Below, one piece after another: positions 1-10,629 of a stretch of DNA of 64,000 bases. This DNA is from Liolophura sinensis (lineage: Eukaryota > Mollusca > Polyplacophora > Chitonida > Chitonidae): positions 29,606,484-29,670,483 of the forward strand of contig NC_088307.1 of NCBI RefSeq assembly GCF_032854445.1, read 5' to 3'. The translations under genes and the position numbers were made by a program. The notes beneath the pieces were generated by a model. The model was not told the origin of the DNA, did no database searches, and was given only the letters and a program-made list of their open reading frames with translations. How positions within the stretch are numbered: the first letter of the stretch is position 1; each line of letters starts with the position of its first letter.

Positions 1-2390
1 CCAACTATTACATAACAAGTTCAACCGCATACCGAGGAAGCTCTTGTATCATTTCAGTCACTCTGGGCAGTTTGGTAATCGACCTTAGAGACAGAGGGTC
101 GATTTCTCATTTAGTTGCAAGGGATCCTCCTTGTAGCAAACGTCATTGTGAGATTCCACCATTTGTGGGGTATATGTATCAATTAATGTGTCAATATACA
201 CATTTGTCGACACACACAAGACGTCATCAAATATGGGATGCTTCAGTTCAAACATCAGCAGGCCAATTTACAAACCACGTTTAACACAAACCAAAACAGA
301 AATGAATAGATATATTAAAAAATGTATTTTACAAACCTGTCTTAAAATATCGTAATATATGGTTTTATACTTTTTATCGAGTTGATGAGGTCAGTGCCTG
401 ATCTACATTTTCTCCTCTGCATGCGTTATAACCTGAATTGTAATTCAGGCAAGAGTTGTGGAGGATTGGGTATTTAGAGACTTTAGTGTCATTGTGCACA
501 GCCTTCTGGAAATACGCATGGGTGTTGTAAACATGTTTACGATCAAATCGTCCAGAATTTTCTTCACGTTGGTTAATAAAGATGAACAACGGAGTTGTGA
601 AGCTCACATTTATTTACTCAAGTCCACTTGAGAGCAGTTTTATTTATTGTCATCCACAGTGAAGAGTTTTACTCGGTTTGGAGATATCGAATTTCATGCC
701 ATTCGACATCAGTCAGTTGTACTCCATTCTATGTACAGAGCACTTTGTGGTCTTGTGTTTCGCCATTTGCTTTATTTTTGAGACATTAATTTGGAGCACA
801 TCTCCCATTTTTTTCTTGTGCGATTAGGTACATTCCATCCCACTTTACCCCAAAAGTGACATTCCGTGTATTTCCAAGGCCTGAAAGATTCTACGCCTGC
901 TCGGCATCACGGATGCTGCTGTAAACCTGTCCGCCTTGAGAAGTTACACATTCATAGGGAGTTGGTGAAAAATATCATCAGAGTGCCGTGGCCACTACAG
1001 ATTATCACTTCCAGAGCTACATTCCTCTTAAATGTGGATTCTATATTCACGTTGATTGAGTGGCCTTAGGAAGTAAGGATATTCCATCCTTATTTGGACG
1101 CTGTCATCAGTAAGAAACTTTATATTTTGTAATTGTTTGTATTGTTTTGTACATTATTGTCAGCTGTATTATTTGTGTATTTTGCGCAAATCGCATGTTT
1201 CCTGTCTTTATTCTCCGATAATGGTACCCGTACATATACGAAATTAAAAAAGAATTATATAAAGAGAAGCAGTCGACAGTTTTCAATAATGTTGAAAAGA
1301 CGCAATGCTCTATGCCAACGAGTGAAATCAGCATTCAAAGATGGTTCAAAGCTCGTATGTAAGTTTTCGATAGTAAAACAGGTATATTAGATGCTCTTTG
1401 ATTGCAGCTCTTTATGTGTCCAATGTGGCGACCCAATTCAACACGATAAATATGCCCCTAGCCTTTTTACTGAATTGAATTGGACACAATCGTTAGAAAT
1501 TCTGGGTGTTCTGTTAATATTTACTTACAAAAGAGTTATACTCATTGTACAATTTAGGAGACTTCGGGTGAAGACGGTTGATGGAAAGACCATGACAAAC
1601 TAGTTTTTACAGAAACAACTTGTGAGACTTAGCAACTTTTTTCATCGAAATATCTCAAAAGCGGCGTGTAAAACGCAAATAAAAGAAAAAAAAATGAGTA
1701 AATGCAAACAGTTTGAAATAAGGGCGAAACTATGCAAAGAACAGCTGTTTTTAGTGAAGCTGAAAATATGCATGGAATGCTCTAGGCGATTGAGTGAAAT
1801 AAGTATTAAAATTGTCTATCATTCTTGTATATAAGTTGGCAAAAATATGTAGATCAATTGGGAATTTTCTAGTTTTAGTTCGGTTTAGCTTGCTTCAATC
1901 GGGACTTTTTGGCTGCAATTGGACCTTTGCGATCCACGACACCAGAGAATGAGAAACAAAGAATGGCCAAAATAGGTAATTCGAATTCTGATATAATGGA
2001 GATTGCTAAAATGTCGTGAACAAGTCGTACAATCTTGCAAACATTTTCCATAAGATTTTACAACCGTCTAAGCAGATTCGGGCTAAAGGCAATAAATGTG
2101 ACCTGTTAGATCACTGTAGTTTAATCCATTTAAACGTGCGACTTGCGTCAAGTGAGTTATACTATGTTGAACCTTCCAATTCTGTAAATGTCTGTAAAAA
2201 TGAAGAAGCTTAATAACCAGGTCTTGTGTCGTTATGAGTATCCTGAGTGTGGTCATTTCAAAAACCGAAAACTCAAACTTTACACGACAAATGTATAATC
2301 AATCCAATTTCGTAAAAATAAAAAACAATACCTGAAGGAAACTATGTTAAACGAACTACCAAATAGTTTATTAGCTGTATAGTGAACAGA

Positions 2391-2661
2391 GGGGGCCTCC
2401 GTGGCTCAGTCAATTAGCGCGCTAGCGCAGCGCAATGACCCAGGAGTCTCTCACCAATGCGGTCGCTGTGAGTTCATGTCCAGCTCATGCTGGCTTCCTC
2501 TCCGGCCGTACGTGGGAAGGTCTGGCAGCAACCTGCGGATGGTCGTGGGTTTCTCCAGGGCTCTGCCCGATTTCTACCCAACATAATGCTGGCCGACGTC
2601 TTATAAGTGAAATATTCTTGAGTACAGCGTAAAACACCAATCAAATAAATAAATAAACAAC
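2391..2661 (+). mobile_element. tRNA-derived SINE (family 1), full length
   Basis: The head has an A-box-like motif (TGGCTCAGTCAATTAGCGCG) and a degenerate B-box near 2466-2478. A conserved body follows, then a tail ending in ATAAATAAATAAA. It is flanked by 13-bp near-identical target-site duplications, TATAGTGAACAGA at 2378-2390 and TATAGAGAACAGA at 2662-2674. It lies about 110 bp downstream of the bHLH stop codon, antisense to the gene. The type resembles SINEs common in molluscs, recognised from memory. Confidence 0.88.
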
Positions 2662-2784
2662 TATAGAGAACAGACAAGAACAAAACGTAAATGTAGAAAA
2701 TTCAATAAGGTAACAAAAATGAATTCATATGAAAAAAAAAATCGTAGCACGTAACAAGCTGCCAAGTGCAAATTAATCAAGTAA

Positions 2785-3584
2785 TTATCGAGATGCACAA
2801 AGCCAACTGAGGGAGGTATTTAGTGACGCTGTGCAAACATCAACACAGTCGTCTGAGATCAGAAATGTTTTTAGCCCTCCTGCTGACAAGGTCTCCACAC
2901 GTGGTCCGCCACGACCAAAGACTGTCCCGTCAGCCCAAATATCCTGTAAAATAAAAGGAACATTAGCGCTTTGCTTATTTTATTTTTGTCAGTTTTCATC
3001 GATTTAAATAAAGTTAATGCTGGCAATAGATGTTACAAAAAATGTTTTAAAACATATTCTAACATGAAATGTAAATATTAATCATGACTTGCCTGATTAA
3101 GAGATGAGAAGAACGGAAATGAGTTGGATAGACCTGGTGCAGGTAAAACACATGCTTGACAGTCGGAGACTGGGATATTTTCGTTCAGTGCAAAACCATC
3201 ACTGTTGCCTATGGCTTTAAACAGACAAGGAAATTCATCCACGGCCACAACATTTGGTTTCTCTTCACACAAAAGCTGGTTGAGATAGGCTATGTACTTT
3301 GTGGCCTCCCTCAAAATATTTATTTTCGACTCCTTTGGACCGCTTCGTGTACTAGGAATATAGCGCCTTAAAGATTCCAATTCAAAGTTAAGATTCTCTA
3401 CTCTTCTTTTTTCTCTCAAGTTACGACGTTTAACAAACTCATAAGGTCGCTCGGAGTGAGGAATATGTCGTCTTTTTCGTCTGGGCCATTTTGTCCTTCT
3501 GGAAGTGAGAACAGAGTCGTCACTTCCGGATGGCGGAGAGAGAAAGGGAAAGTCGGAGGTTGTGATATTGGTCTGTACTTCCAT
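2785..3584 (-). CDS. bHLH transcription factor, array copy 1 (two exons)
   Basis: Exon 1 is 3584-3093 (164 codons) and exon 2 is 2943-2785 (52 codons plus TAA), separated by a 149-bp intron with donor CAG|GCAAGT and acceptor TTTTACAG. The phase is 0 on both sides. The ATG at 3584 has a strong context (A at -3, G at +4). An upstream in-frame extension exists, but it reads through the TATA box and begins at TTG, so it is rejected. Residues 29-40 are a basic, NLS-like run. Residues 51-61 are the DNA-contacting basic region, with the conserved glutamate at 58; helix 1 is about 62-76 and helix 2 about 87-105. The product should bind E-box DNA as a dimer in the nucleus. It has no proline in the basic region, no Orange domain and no WRPW tail, so it is not Hairy/E(spl). 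It looks like a divergent class A bHLH; the family cannot be fixed by eye. Distinctive here are Tyr75 (Cys in other copies) and a Lys-Thr-Phe change in exon 2. Confidence 0.72.
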
Positions 3585-3730
3585 GATGGTCAGTTTTAGT
3601 GAAGGATGGATCTGACAGACAAGGAGAGCTCGGGTCGGAATGTCTAGACTAACTGTCCAGACTGGTATATATACCAGAGACAGCCTCGATGTAGAAACGA
3701 TCAAGAGGTCAGCAGGCGGAGGTCAAAGTT
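3585..3730 (-). promoter_or_regulatory. bHLH copy 1 core promoter
   Basis: A perfect 16-bp palindrome CTGGTATATATACCAG at 3662-3677 contains the TATA box, 78-93 bp before the ATG. This predicts a start site near 3636 and a 5' UTR of about 50 nt. GTCTAGAC lies at 3642-3649. Two AGGTCA half-sites at 3706-3711 and 3720-3725 (plus-strand sense, 8-bp spacer) lie upstream of the TATA box. This block is among the best conserved in the array and survives beside decayed copies. Confidence 0.75.
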
Positions 3731-6140
3731 TGAACGATAGGGGAAATACGAAACAATCAAATTATGACATGTTGTCCAGACCTTATTAAAGTGTTTCTCG
3801 AACTCTTTACGTAATCAAACTCAGGAAATAATCCTGGCGTCTTATTTTTTTAGTTGTCAACAAAACTGAGTATTAAACAGCCAGAGTCGGATTTTTAAGT
3901 AAAATTTTCTCAGCGAGTCATTCTGGCTCAAGAAATCAGCATGAAGGGTTATATATTTAACTGTCTAGACATCATTAACGTAAAGTGAACAAATGTGATT
4001 ACCAATAAAAATGTTGTGAACAAGTAAGCTTTTCTGATAATCTCAGTGTGACGTGAACGTTCAGTACGCTCGGCAAGACAGTTAAAATGTCAGCATGCGG
4101 GGGTCAAAGGTCGCGCTTCAACTACAAGGATAAATTGGGATTATCTGTCTAGACTTTATCATTAATCCAGAATCAAAGCTTAACAGATCGTGACCATAAT
4201 AATACTAGTCGGCCATGCTTCTAGGAATTATTGCCTCGTTCCGAAATCAGGAGCAAACACATTCATATGTGTAAACGTTTGCAAAGAGAAAATATTTGAC
4301 CATACACCATATAAACTTTTTGATATGTTGTTGAGCAAAGTCCACGCTGCATGTGTTGATATGACACTGCACCGTAAAAAACCTGGGCGAGATATACTCT
4401 TTGGGTTGAACTTGACAAATTCACTACATACGAAGGAAAATCAGTGCGCTGTTGTGACTTTTAGCCTGATCAACCTTGTTCCAATAGGACATTTATATAT
4501 GAGTTCTAAATTGACCTGGGGCCCGTTTGGAAGGATATTTCATATGACTGTTCCCTAACCACTGCCCGCCTCCCGTCCACTTCTCCCCAAACCCTTAATC
4601 ATTCGCCCGTAAATCTGCCAGGCCACACACATAAAGGACCCTTTGCAACTAGATAGGAAATCTTTCCACGTCTGTGCAGCAGTTAGGTGTAATATTTCAT
4701 GCAGACATACAAGCAAAATTTACTTAAATACGAAGCCCAATTACCGAACAACATGTGCGTCAAAAATTGGAGTGATGTGCTTATACCTTCTGATATATCA
4801 AAAGATAAAAATAGAGTAAAAAGCAGATTTTGATCTCTTAAGGCGTTTTCTGGAGGGAATTCTCTTCATGGTAAAGATATAATTACGGGAATCAAAGTCA
4901 TTTAAACGTAATTGTTGTCTAGTTAAAGAGTAGTATGTTACAAGAATATATTATGTTTGTTGAAATCAAACTATGAATGCACAGAAAAGTTGAATAAGTG
5001 AGAAATTTAAAGGAACCGTACATTCACAATAATATTTCATGGTTTGTTGCTCATTGTCCCCACTGGTCTAATGGTAACATACACGCTTTGAGAACCTTTA
5101 GTGTGACAGGACAACGAGCTTGATTCCCATCACGGCATAATTGTTCTTTTTATGAGTGCTAAGTGGTGTAATGGTGGAGTGGGTAGGGGCTAAAATAAAA
5201 AACACAGCAATTGTCTACAGCTTATGTACAATGTTTTTCTGAGGAAAGGTCAATAAGCTGTAAAACTTTAGCTTGGTAATAATTGTAATATAAAACCACT
5301 AGAATATATTCACGGTATAATTAGTCAGACAAAACCTGTTTCAAATACCAACATTAGACTGATGGGTAGCCTGATGGTTAGCAAGAAATATTTTAGCATA
5401 ATGTCTTCTATCGACTGCACCTATTACATAACAACTTCAACCGCATACCGGGGAAGCCCTTGTGTCATTTGGGTCACCTTGGGCAGTTTGGCAATCGATC
5501 CGAGCGACAGGGGAACGATTTCCCATGTAGCTGCCAGGGATCTTCTTTTTAGCAAACGTCACCGTGAGATCGCATCTGTCGTCAGGTATGTGTATGAATT
5601 TATACGTTGAAGCGTACATTGGTCGCCTCATACAAGGCGTCATCAAATATGGCTGTCCCAGGTCAATCATAACGAGGCCAATTCCCAGACGACGTTCAAC
5701 ACACACCAAAACAGAATGGAAAAACTATTAAAAGTTTGTAACAAACTTATTCCTTGTATAGCGTTTTAATTTTTCATTTTTTTTGAGCTATTGGGTCAGT
5801 GTCTAATATACATTTTCCCTCTATCTGCCTTATATCCTGGACTATTATTTAGTCGACCTTGCCCGAGGCTTCGGTATTTGAGACTTTATTGTCATTGTAC
5901 ATAGAGTACACATTCTGCAAATATCCATCGGTTTTGTAAATATGTTTACGGTCAAACACACAGAGTGTTCTTTTCGTTAGCTTATAAATATGTGTGACGG
6001 ATTTGTGCAGCTTACAGTCATTTACACTTGTGAGCAGTATTATTTACTGTCATCTACTGTGACGCATTTTGCTGAGTTTGGAGATATCGGCTTTCACCCC
6101 ATTCGATATTGGGTCTCACCAGACAACGGTAACTGGAGCC
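3731..6140. other. First half-unit of upstream flank, gene-free
   Basis: No gene is supportable. Landmarks are GTCTAGAC at 3963-3970 and 4147-4154, a DR1-like pair GGGTCA-A-AGGTCG at 4101-4113, a tRNA-like element at 5056-5137, and a segment near 5360-5600 with a diverged paralogue near 7920-8170. A 122-codon open frame at 4190-4558 begins at GTG and is broken in another unit. Comparing the two half-units by eye, substitutions fall evenly over codon positions, which argues against coding. Confidence 0.7.
5056..5137 (+). repeat. tRNA-like element, unit 1 first half
   Basis: An A-box-like TGGTCTAATGGTAACAT is followed about 40 nt later by a B-box-like GCTTGATTCCC. The ends do not pair as an acceptor stem, so this is a tRNA pseudogene or SINE head rather than a working tRNA. 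It recurs at the same place in every unit. Confidence 0.5.
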
Positions 6141-6230
6141 GGAATAATTAAGCTAACTAACCAGAATGGTATATATAAACCATAGACAGCCTCGATGTCG
6201 AAACGATTAAGAGGTCACCATGCGGAAGTC
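6141..6230 (-). promoter_or_regulatory. Orphan (geneless) bHLH-type promoter, unit 1
   Basis: The sequence matches the bHLH promoter over the TATA region (GGTATATATAAACC near 6168-6181) and the upstream CCTCGATGT...AAACGATTAAGAGGTCA block. No bHLH exon follows. It marks a duplicated half-unit from which the gene has been lost or was never included. Confidence 0.6.
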
Positions 6231-6659
6231 AAAGATTGATCGATGAGTGAAATAAAAAACAAGGAAAATATGACATTTTGTCCAGACTTCATTAAAGTTC
6301 TGCTTAAACTCTTTACGTAATCAAACTGAAGATTCTGGCCCCAGAAATAAGCATGGAGTGTTATATAATTAGTTGTCTGGACGTCATTACTTTGAAGTGA
6401 ACGAACGGAATTGCAAACAGAAATGTTGTGCAAGCGTTTCTGATTATTCCAGTTTAATATGAGCATTCAGTACGCTCAACAAGATGGCGAAAATTCCAGA
6501 ATGTGGGGGTCAATGGTCGAGGATGAACTTCGTTGATAAATGCTGATTATCTGTCTAGACATTAGTACAGTCATCCAGAATCTAAGGTCAAATGTTAACA
6601 GATTGTTTCAAGAATAAGACCAATCGGCCATGCTGGTAGGAATTATTGCCTCGTTCCTG

Positions 6660-6770
6660 TATTTATTGATTTATTTATTTATTTATTTATTCATTTGATT
6701 GGTGTTTCAGGTCGTACTCAAGAATATTTCTCTTATACGACGGCGTCCAGCATTATGATGGGAGGAAACC
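6660..6770 (-). mobile_element. 5'-truncated SINE (family 1), unit 1
   Basis: This is the reverse complement of the SINE 3' end: TTTATT repeats, then the conserved tail up to GGAGGAAACC. Flanking GCCTCGTTCC (6649-6658) and GCCTCGGTTT (6771-6780) look like an imperfect target-site duplication. The same insertion is found in units 2, 3 and 4. Confidence 0.8.
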
Positions 6771-7534
6771 GCCTCGGTTTTATGTTAGGAGCAAATATAT
6801 TCATATGTGTAAATGTTTGCAAACAGAAAATAACTGACCATACACTACGTAAACTTTTGATATGTTGTTGAGCAAAGTCCAAGCTGCATGTATTGGTATG
6901 ACACTGCACTCTACAAATCCTCGGGGATATATAGCCTTTGTTTTGAAGTTGACAAATTCACTACATCGGAGGGAAAATCAGTGCGCTCGTGTGATGTTTG
7001 GAAAGATATTTTACACGACTCTTCCCTAAACCACCCCCGACACCTCCCGCCAACCCCTGAATTATTCGCCCGTAAATCTGCCAGTCATCCAGATGAAGGA
7101 CTCTTTGCAACTGGATAGGAAATCGTCCAACTTTTGTGCAGAAGTTAGGTGTAATTTTCCCATGCAGACGAGTAAAACGTACTTAAATACTTAGTCGAAT
7201 TACCGAACAACATGTGCGTGTGAGGTTGGAGTGATATGACTTACACTTTTTAATGTATCGAAATACAAAAGTAGGGCTGAAAGCAGATTTTGGTACTTTA
7301 AGGCGTTTTCTTGGAGGAATTTTCTTTAGAATAAAAATATAATTACATGGATCAAAATCACTTCCAGGTAATTGGTGTCTAGTGAGAGAGTGGTATGTTG
7401 TAGCGAAGTATTGTGTTGGTTGGCAAAAATCGTATTTTTATCAATTACAAAAACAGAAATAAGTCAGAAGTTTAGAAGAATTGTAAGTTCAAAATAATAT
7501 TTCCAAAATAAAAAAGAAAAAACGGTCACTCAAT

Positions 7535-7616
7535 GTCCACACTGGTCTAATGGTAACATGCACCCTTTGAAAACTTTGAGAGTGACAGGACAACGAGCAT
7601 GATTCCCATCACTGCA
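7535..7616 (+). repeat. tRNA-like element, unit 1 second half
   Basis: A diverged paralogue of the element at 5056, with the same A-box-like motif and a B-box-like GCATGATTCCC. Absent from short units because of the 945-bp deletion. Confidence 0.45.
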
Positions 7617-9152
7617 TATTGTTTTTTTAAACGAAGTGAGGTAATGCAGGAATGGGCGGAGTAACATTGAATATCACAACAATTCTACACAGAATATATG
7701 CAGTGCTCTTCTGATATTAGCTCAAAGCTATTTACTTCAGCTAACAGAGTATCGTGCAATTACATTGAGAAAGGCAGCACCTGTTCATCAGCTGAGCTTT
7801 GTAATACTTGTATAACAAAACCACTGGCATATATTTACGGTATAATTCGTCAGACAAAACCTGTTTCAAATATCAACATTAGAGGGAAAATGATATCATT
7901 CTATGCATTTAACGGCACTCAGTAAACTGATGGCTAGCAACGAATATTTCAACATGGCCTCTTCCAACTATTACATAACAAGTTCAACCGCATACCGGGG
8001 AAGCTCTTGTATCATTTCGGTCACTCTGGGCAGTTTGGTAATCGACCTTAGCGACAGAGGGGCGATTTCTCATTTAGTTGCAAGGGATCCTCCTTGTAGC
8101 AAACGTCATTGTGAGATTCCACCATTTGTGGGGTATATGTATCAATTAATGTGTCAATATACACATTTGTCAACACACACAAGACGTCATCAAATATGGG
8201 ATGCTTCAGTTCAAACATCAGCAGGCCAATTTACAAACCACGTTTAACACAAACCAAAACAGAAATGAAAAGATATATTATAAAATGTATTTTACAAACC
8301 CGTCTTAAAATATCGTAATATTTGGTTTTATACTTTTTATCGAGTTGATGAGGTCAGTGGCTGATCTACATTTTCTCCTCTGCATGCGTTATAACCTGAA
8401 TTGTAATTCAGGCAAGAGTTCTGGAGGATTGGGTATTTAGAGACTTTAGTGTCATTGTGCACAGCTTACTGGAAATACGCATGGGTGTTGTAAACATGTT
8501 TACGATCAAATCGTCCAGAATTTTCTTCACGTTGGTTAATAAAGATGAACAACGGAGTTGTGAAGCTCACATTTATTTACTCAAGTCCACTTGAGAGCAG
8601 TTTTATTTATTGTCATCCACAGTGAAGAGTTTTACTCGGTTTGGAGATATCGAATTTCACGAGATTCGACATCAGTCAGTTGTACTCCATTCTATGTACA
8701 GAGCACTTTGTGGTCTTGTGTTTCGCCACTTGCTTTATTTTTGAGACATTACTTTGGAGCACAACGCCCATTATCTTCTTGTGCGATTATATACATTTCA
8801 TCCCACTTTACCCCGAAGGTGACGTTGCGTGTATTTCCAAGGCCTGAAAGATTGTACGCCTGCTAGGCATCACGGACGCTGCTGTAAACCTGTCCCCCTT
8901 GAGAAGTTACACATTCATAGGGAGTTGGTGAAAAATATCATCAGAGTGCCGTGGCCACTACAGATTATCACTTCCAGAGCTACATTCCTCTTAAATGTGG
9001 ATTCTATATTCACGTTGATTGAGTGGCCTTAGGAAGTAGGCATATTCCATCCTTATTTGGACGCTGTCACCAGTAAGAGACTTTATATTTTGTAATTGTT
9101 TGTATTGTTTTGTACATTATTGTCAGCTGTATTATTTGTGTATTTTGTCCAA

Positions 9153-9154
<2 letters not shown>

Positions 9155-9203
<49 letters not shown>
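9155..9203. repeat. (TA)n microsatellite
   Basis: About 49 bp of uninterrupted TA, followed by a shorter TA run to about 9230. The same position is expanded in units 4 and 5 but not in units 1 and 3. Confidence 0.97.
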
Positions 9204-9206
<3 letters not shown>

Positions 9207-10254
9207 CATTTATAGAATATATATATATAGAAGTGCCTTCGTGTCTTGTGTAAGGCCTGCCCCTGATCTGAGAAATAAACAAATCAGATGTTTCCTGTCT
9301 TTATTCTCCGATAATGATACGTGTACAAATACAAAATTAAAAAGGAAATATGTAAAGAGAAGTAGTCGACAGTTTTCAATAATGTTGGCGCAATGCTCTA
9401 TGCCACTGAGCGAAATCAGTATTTAGAGGTGGTTTGCCACATGTATCCAATGCGGCGATCCAGTTCAACACGATAAATATGCCCCTAGCCCCTGGGCTCA
9501 AATGAATTAGACACAATCGTTCAGAAATTCTGGGCGTTCTGTCGATATTTACTTACAATAGACTTATACTCATTGTACAACTTAGGAGACTTCGGGTGAA
9601 GACGGTTGATGGAAAGCCCAGTACAAACTAATTTTTACAGTAACAACTTGTGAGACTTAGCAACTTTTTTCATCCAAATATCTCCAAAGCGGCGTGTGAA
9701 ACGCAAACAAAAGAAAAAAAAAAAGATAAAATGCAAACAGTTTGAAATTAGGGCGTAACTATGCTAAGAACAGCACTGTTTTCAATGAAGCTGAAAATAT
9801 GCACGGAATGCTCTATTCATGCTGATAATAGGTAATTATGGTGATAAAATGTAATTAGAATTCTGATATAATGGAGATTGCTAAAATGTCGTGAACAAGT
9901 TGTACAATCCTGCAAACGTTTTCCATAAAACTTTACAACCGTCTAAGCAGATTCGGGCTGAAGGCAGTAAATGTGACCTGCTAGATCACTGTAGTTTAAT
10001 CCATCTAAACGAGCGATTTGCGTCAAGAGAGTTATACTATATTCAACCTTCCAATTCTGTAAATGTATATAAAGAAGCTTAATAACCAGGTCTTGTGTCG
10101 TTATGAGTATCCGGAGTGTGGTCATTGAAAAAACCGAAAACTCAATCTTTACACCACAAATGTATAATCAATCCAATTTCGTAAAAAAAAAATACCTGAA
10201 GGAAACTATGTTAAACGAACTACCAAATAGTTAATTAGCTATATAGTGAACAGA

Positions 10255-10504
10255 GGGGGCCTCCGTGGCTCAGTCGGTTAGCGCGCTAGCGCAGCGCAAT
10301 GACCCAGGAGTCTCTCACCAATGCGGTCGCTGTGAGTTCATGTCCAGCTCATGCTGGTTTCCTCTCCGGCCGTACGTGGGAAGGTATGGCAGCAACCTGC
10401 GGATCGTCGTGGGTTTCCACCCACCATAATGCTGGCCGACGTCCTATAAGTGAAATATTCTTGAGTACAGCGTAAAACACCAATCAAATAAATAAATAAA
10501 CAAA
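10255..10504 (+). mobile_element. tRNA-derived SINE (family 1), unit 2
   Basis: Orthologous to the SINE at 2391, with target-site duplications at 10242-10254 and 10505-10517. It lacks about 20 bp of the body (the stretch around 2552-2572 in unit 1), a deletion shared with units 4 and 5. Confidence 0.88.
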
Positions 10505-10629
10505 TATAGAGAACAGACAAGAACAAAACGTAAATGTACGAAATTTAATAAGGTAGCAAAAAAATGAATTCATATGAAAAAAAAAGTCGTAGCACGTAAC
10601 AAGCTGCCAAGTGCAAATTAATCAAGTAA

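Larger units (their letters stand above)
1..7963. repeat. Array unit 1 (long type)
   Basis: Contents in order: gene-free conserved sequence 1-2377; a SINE; the bHLH gene on the minus strand; a first half-unit of upstream flank (about 3731-6140) with a tRNA-like element; and a second half-unit (about 6141-7963) that repeats the first in diverged form. In 1-2377 no gene is supportable. The short open frames there are conserved only as DNA and differ between units by frameshifts. This unit lacks the TA microsatellite present at the equivalent place in units 2, 4 and 5. Confidence 0.85.
6231..7963. other. Second half-unit, gene-free
   Basis: A diverged copy of 3731-5600: the same order of motifs (GTCCAGAC-CATTAAAG block, GTCTAGAC near 6553, tRNA-like element, then the block at 7920 onward). 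It carries an extra minus-strand SINE tail. No gene is supportable. Confidence 0.7.

Noticed and set aside
866-1069. 67-codon frame repeated in units 1, 2, 4 and 5
   Set aside because: Deleted in unit 3, no recognisable domain, and conserved only at the level of the recent duplication.
3078-3584. Hairy/Enhancer-of-split identity for the array genes, suggested by their clustering
   Set aside because: No proline in the basic region, no Orange domain and no C-terminal WRPW in either exon.
4190-4558. 122-codon frame repeated in several units (12032, 18906, 33729, 40137, inverted at 47,672)
   Set aside because: It starts at GTG, not ATG. It is broken by a stop in unit 4 (near 27,069), and its conservation is no better than that of the surrounding noncoding DNA.
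5056-5137. Functional tRNA gene
   Set aside because: A- and B-box-like motifs are present, but the ends do not pair as an acceptor stem and no clean anticodon arm can be drawn.
7903-8247. Frame of 114-137 codons found in all units, with a diverged paralogue in the first half-unit (5362)
   Set aside because: Aligning the two half-unit versions by hand gives substitutions spread about evenly over codon positions 1, 2 and 3, with no synonymous bias. Units 5 and 6 also contain a frameshift in the middle.
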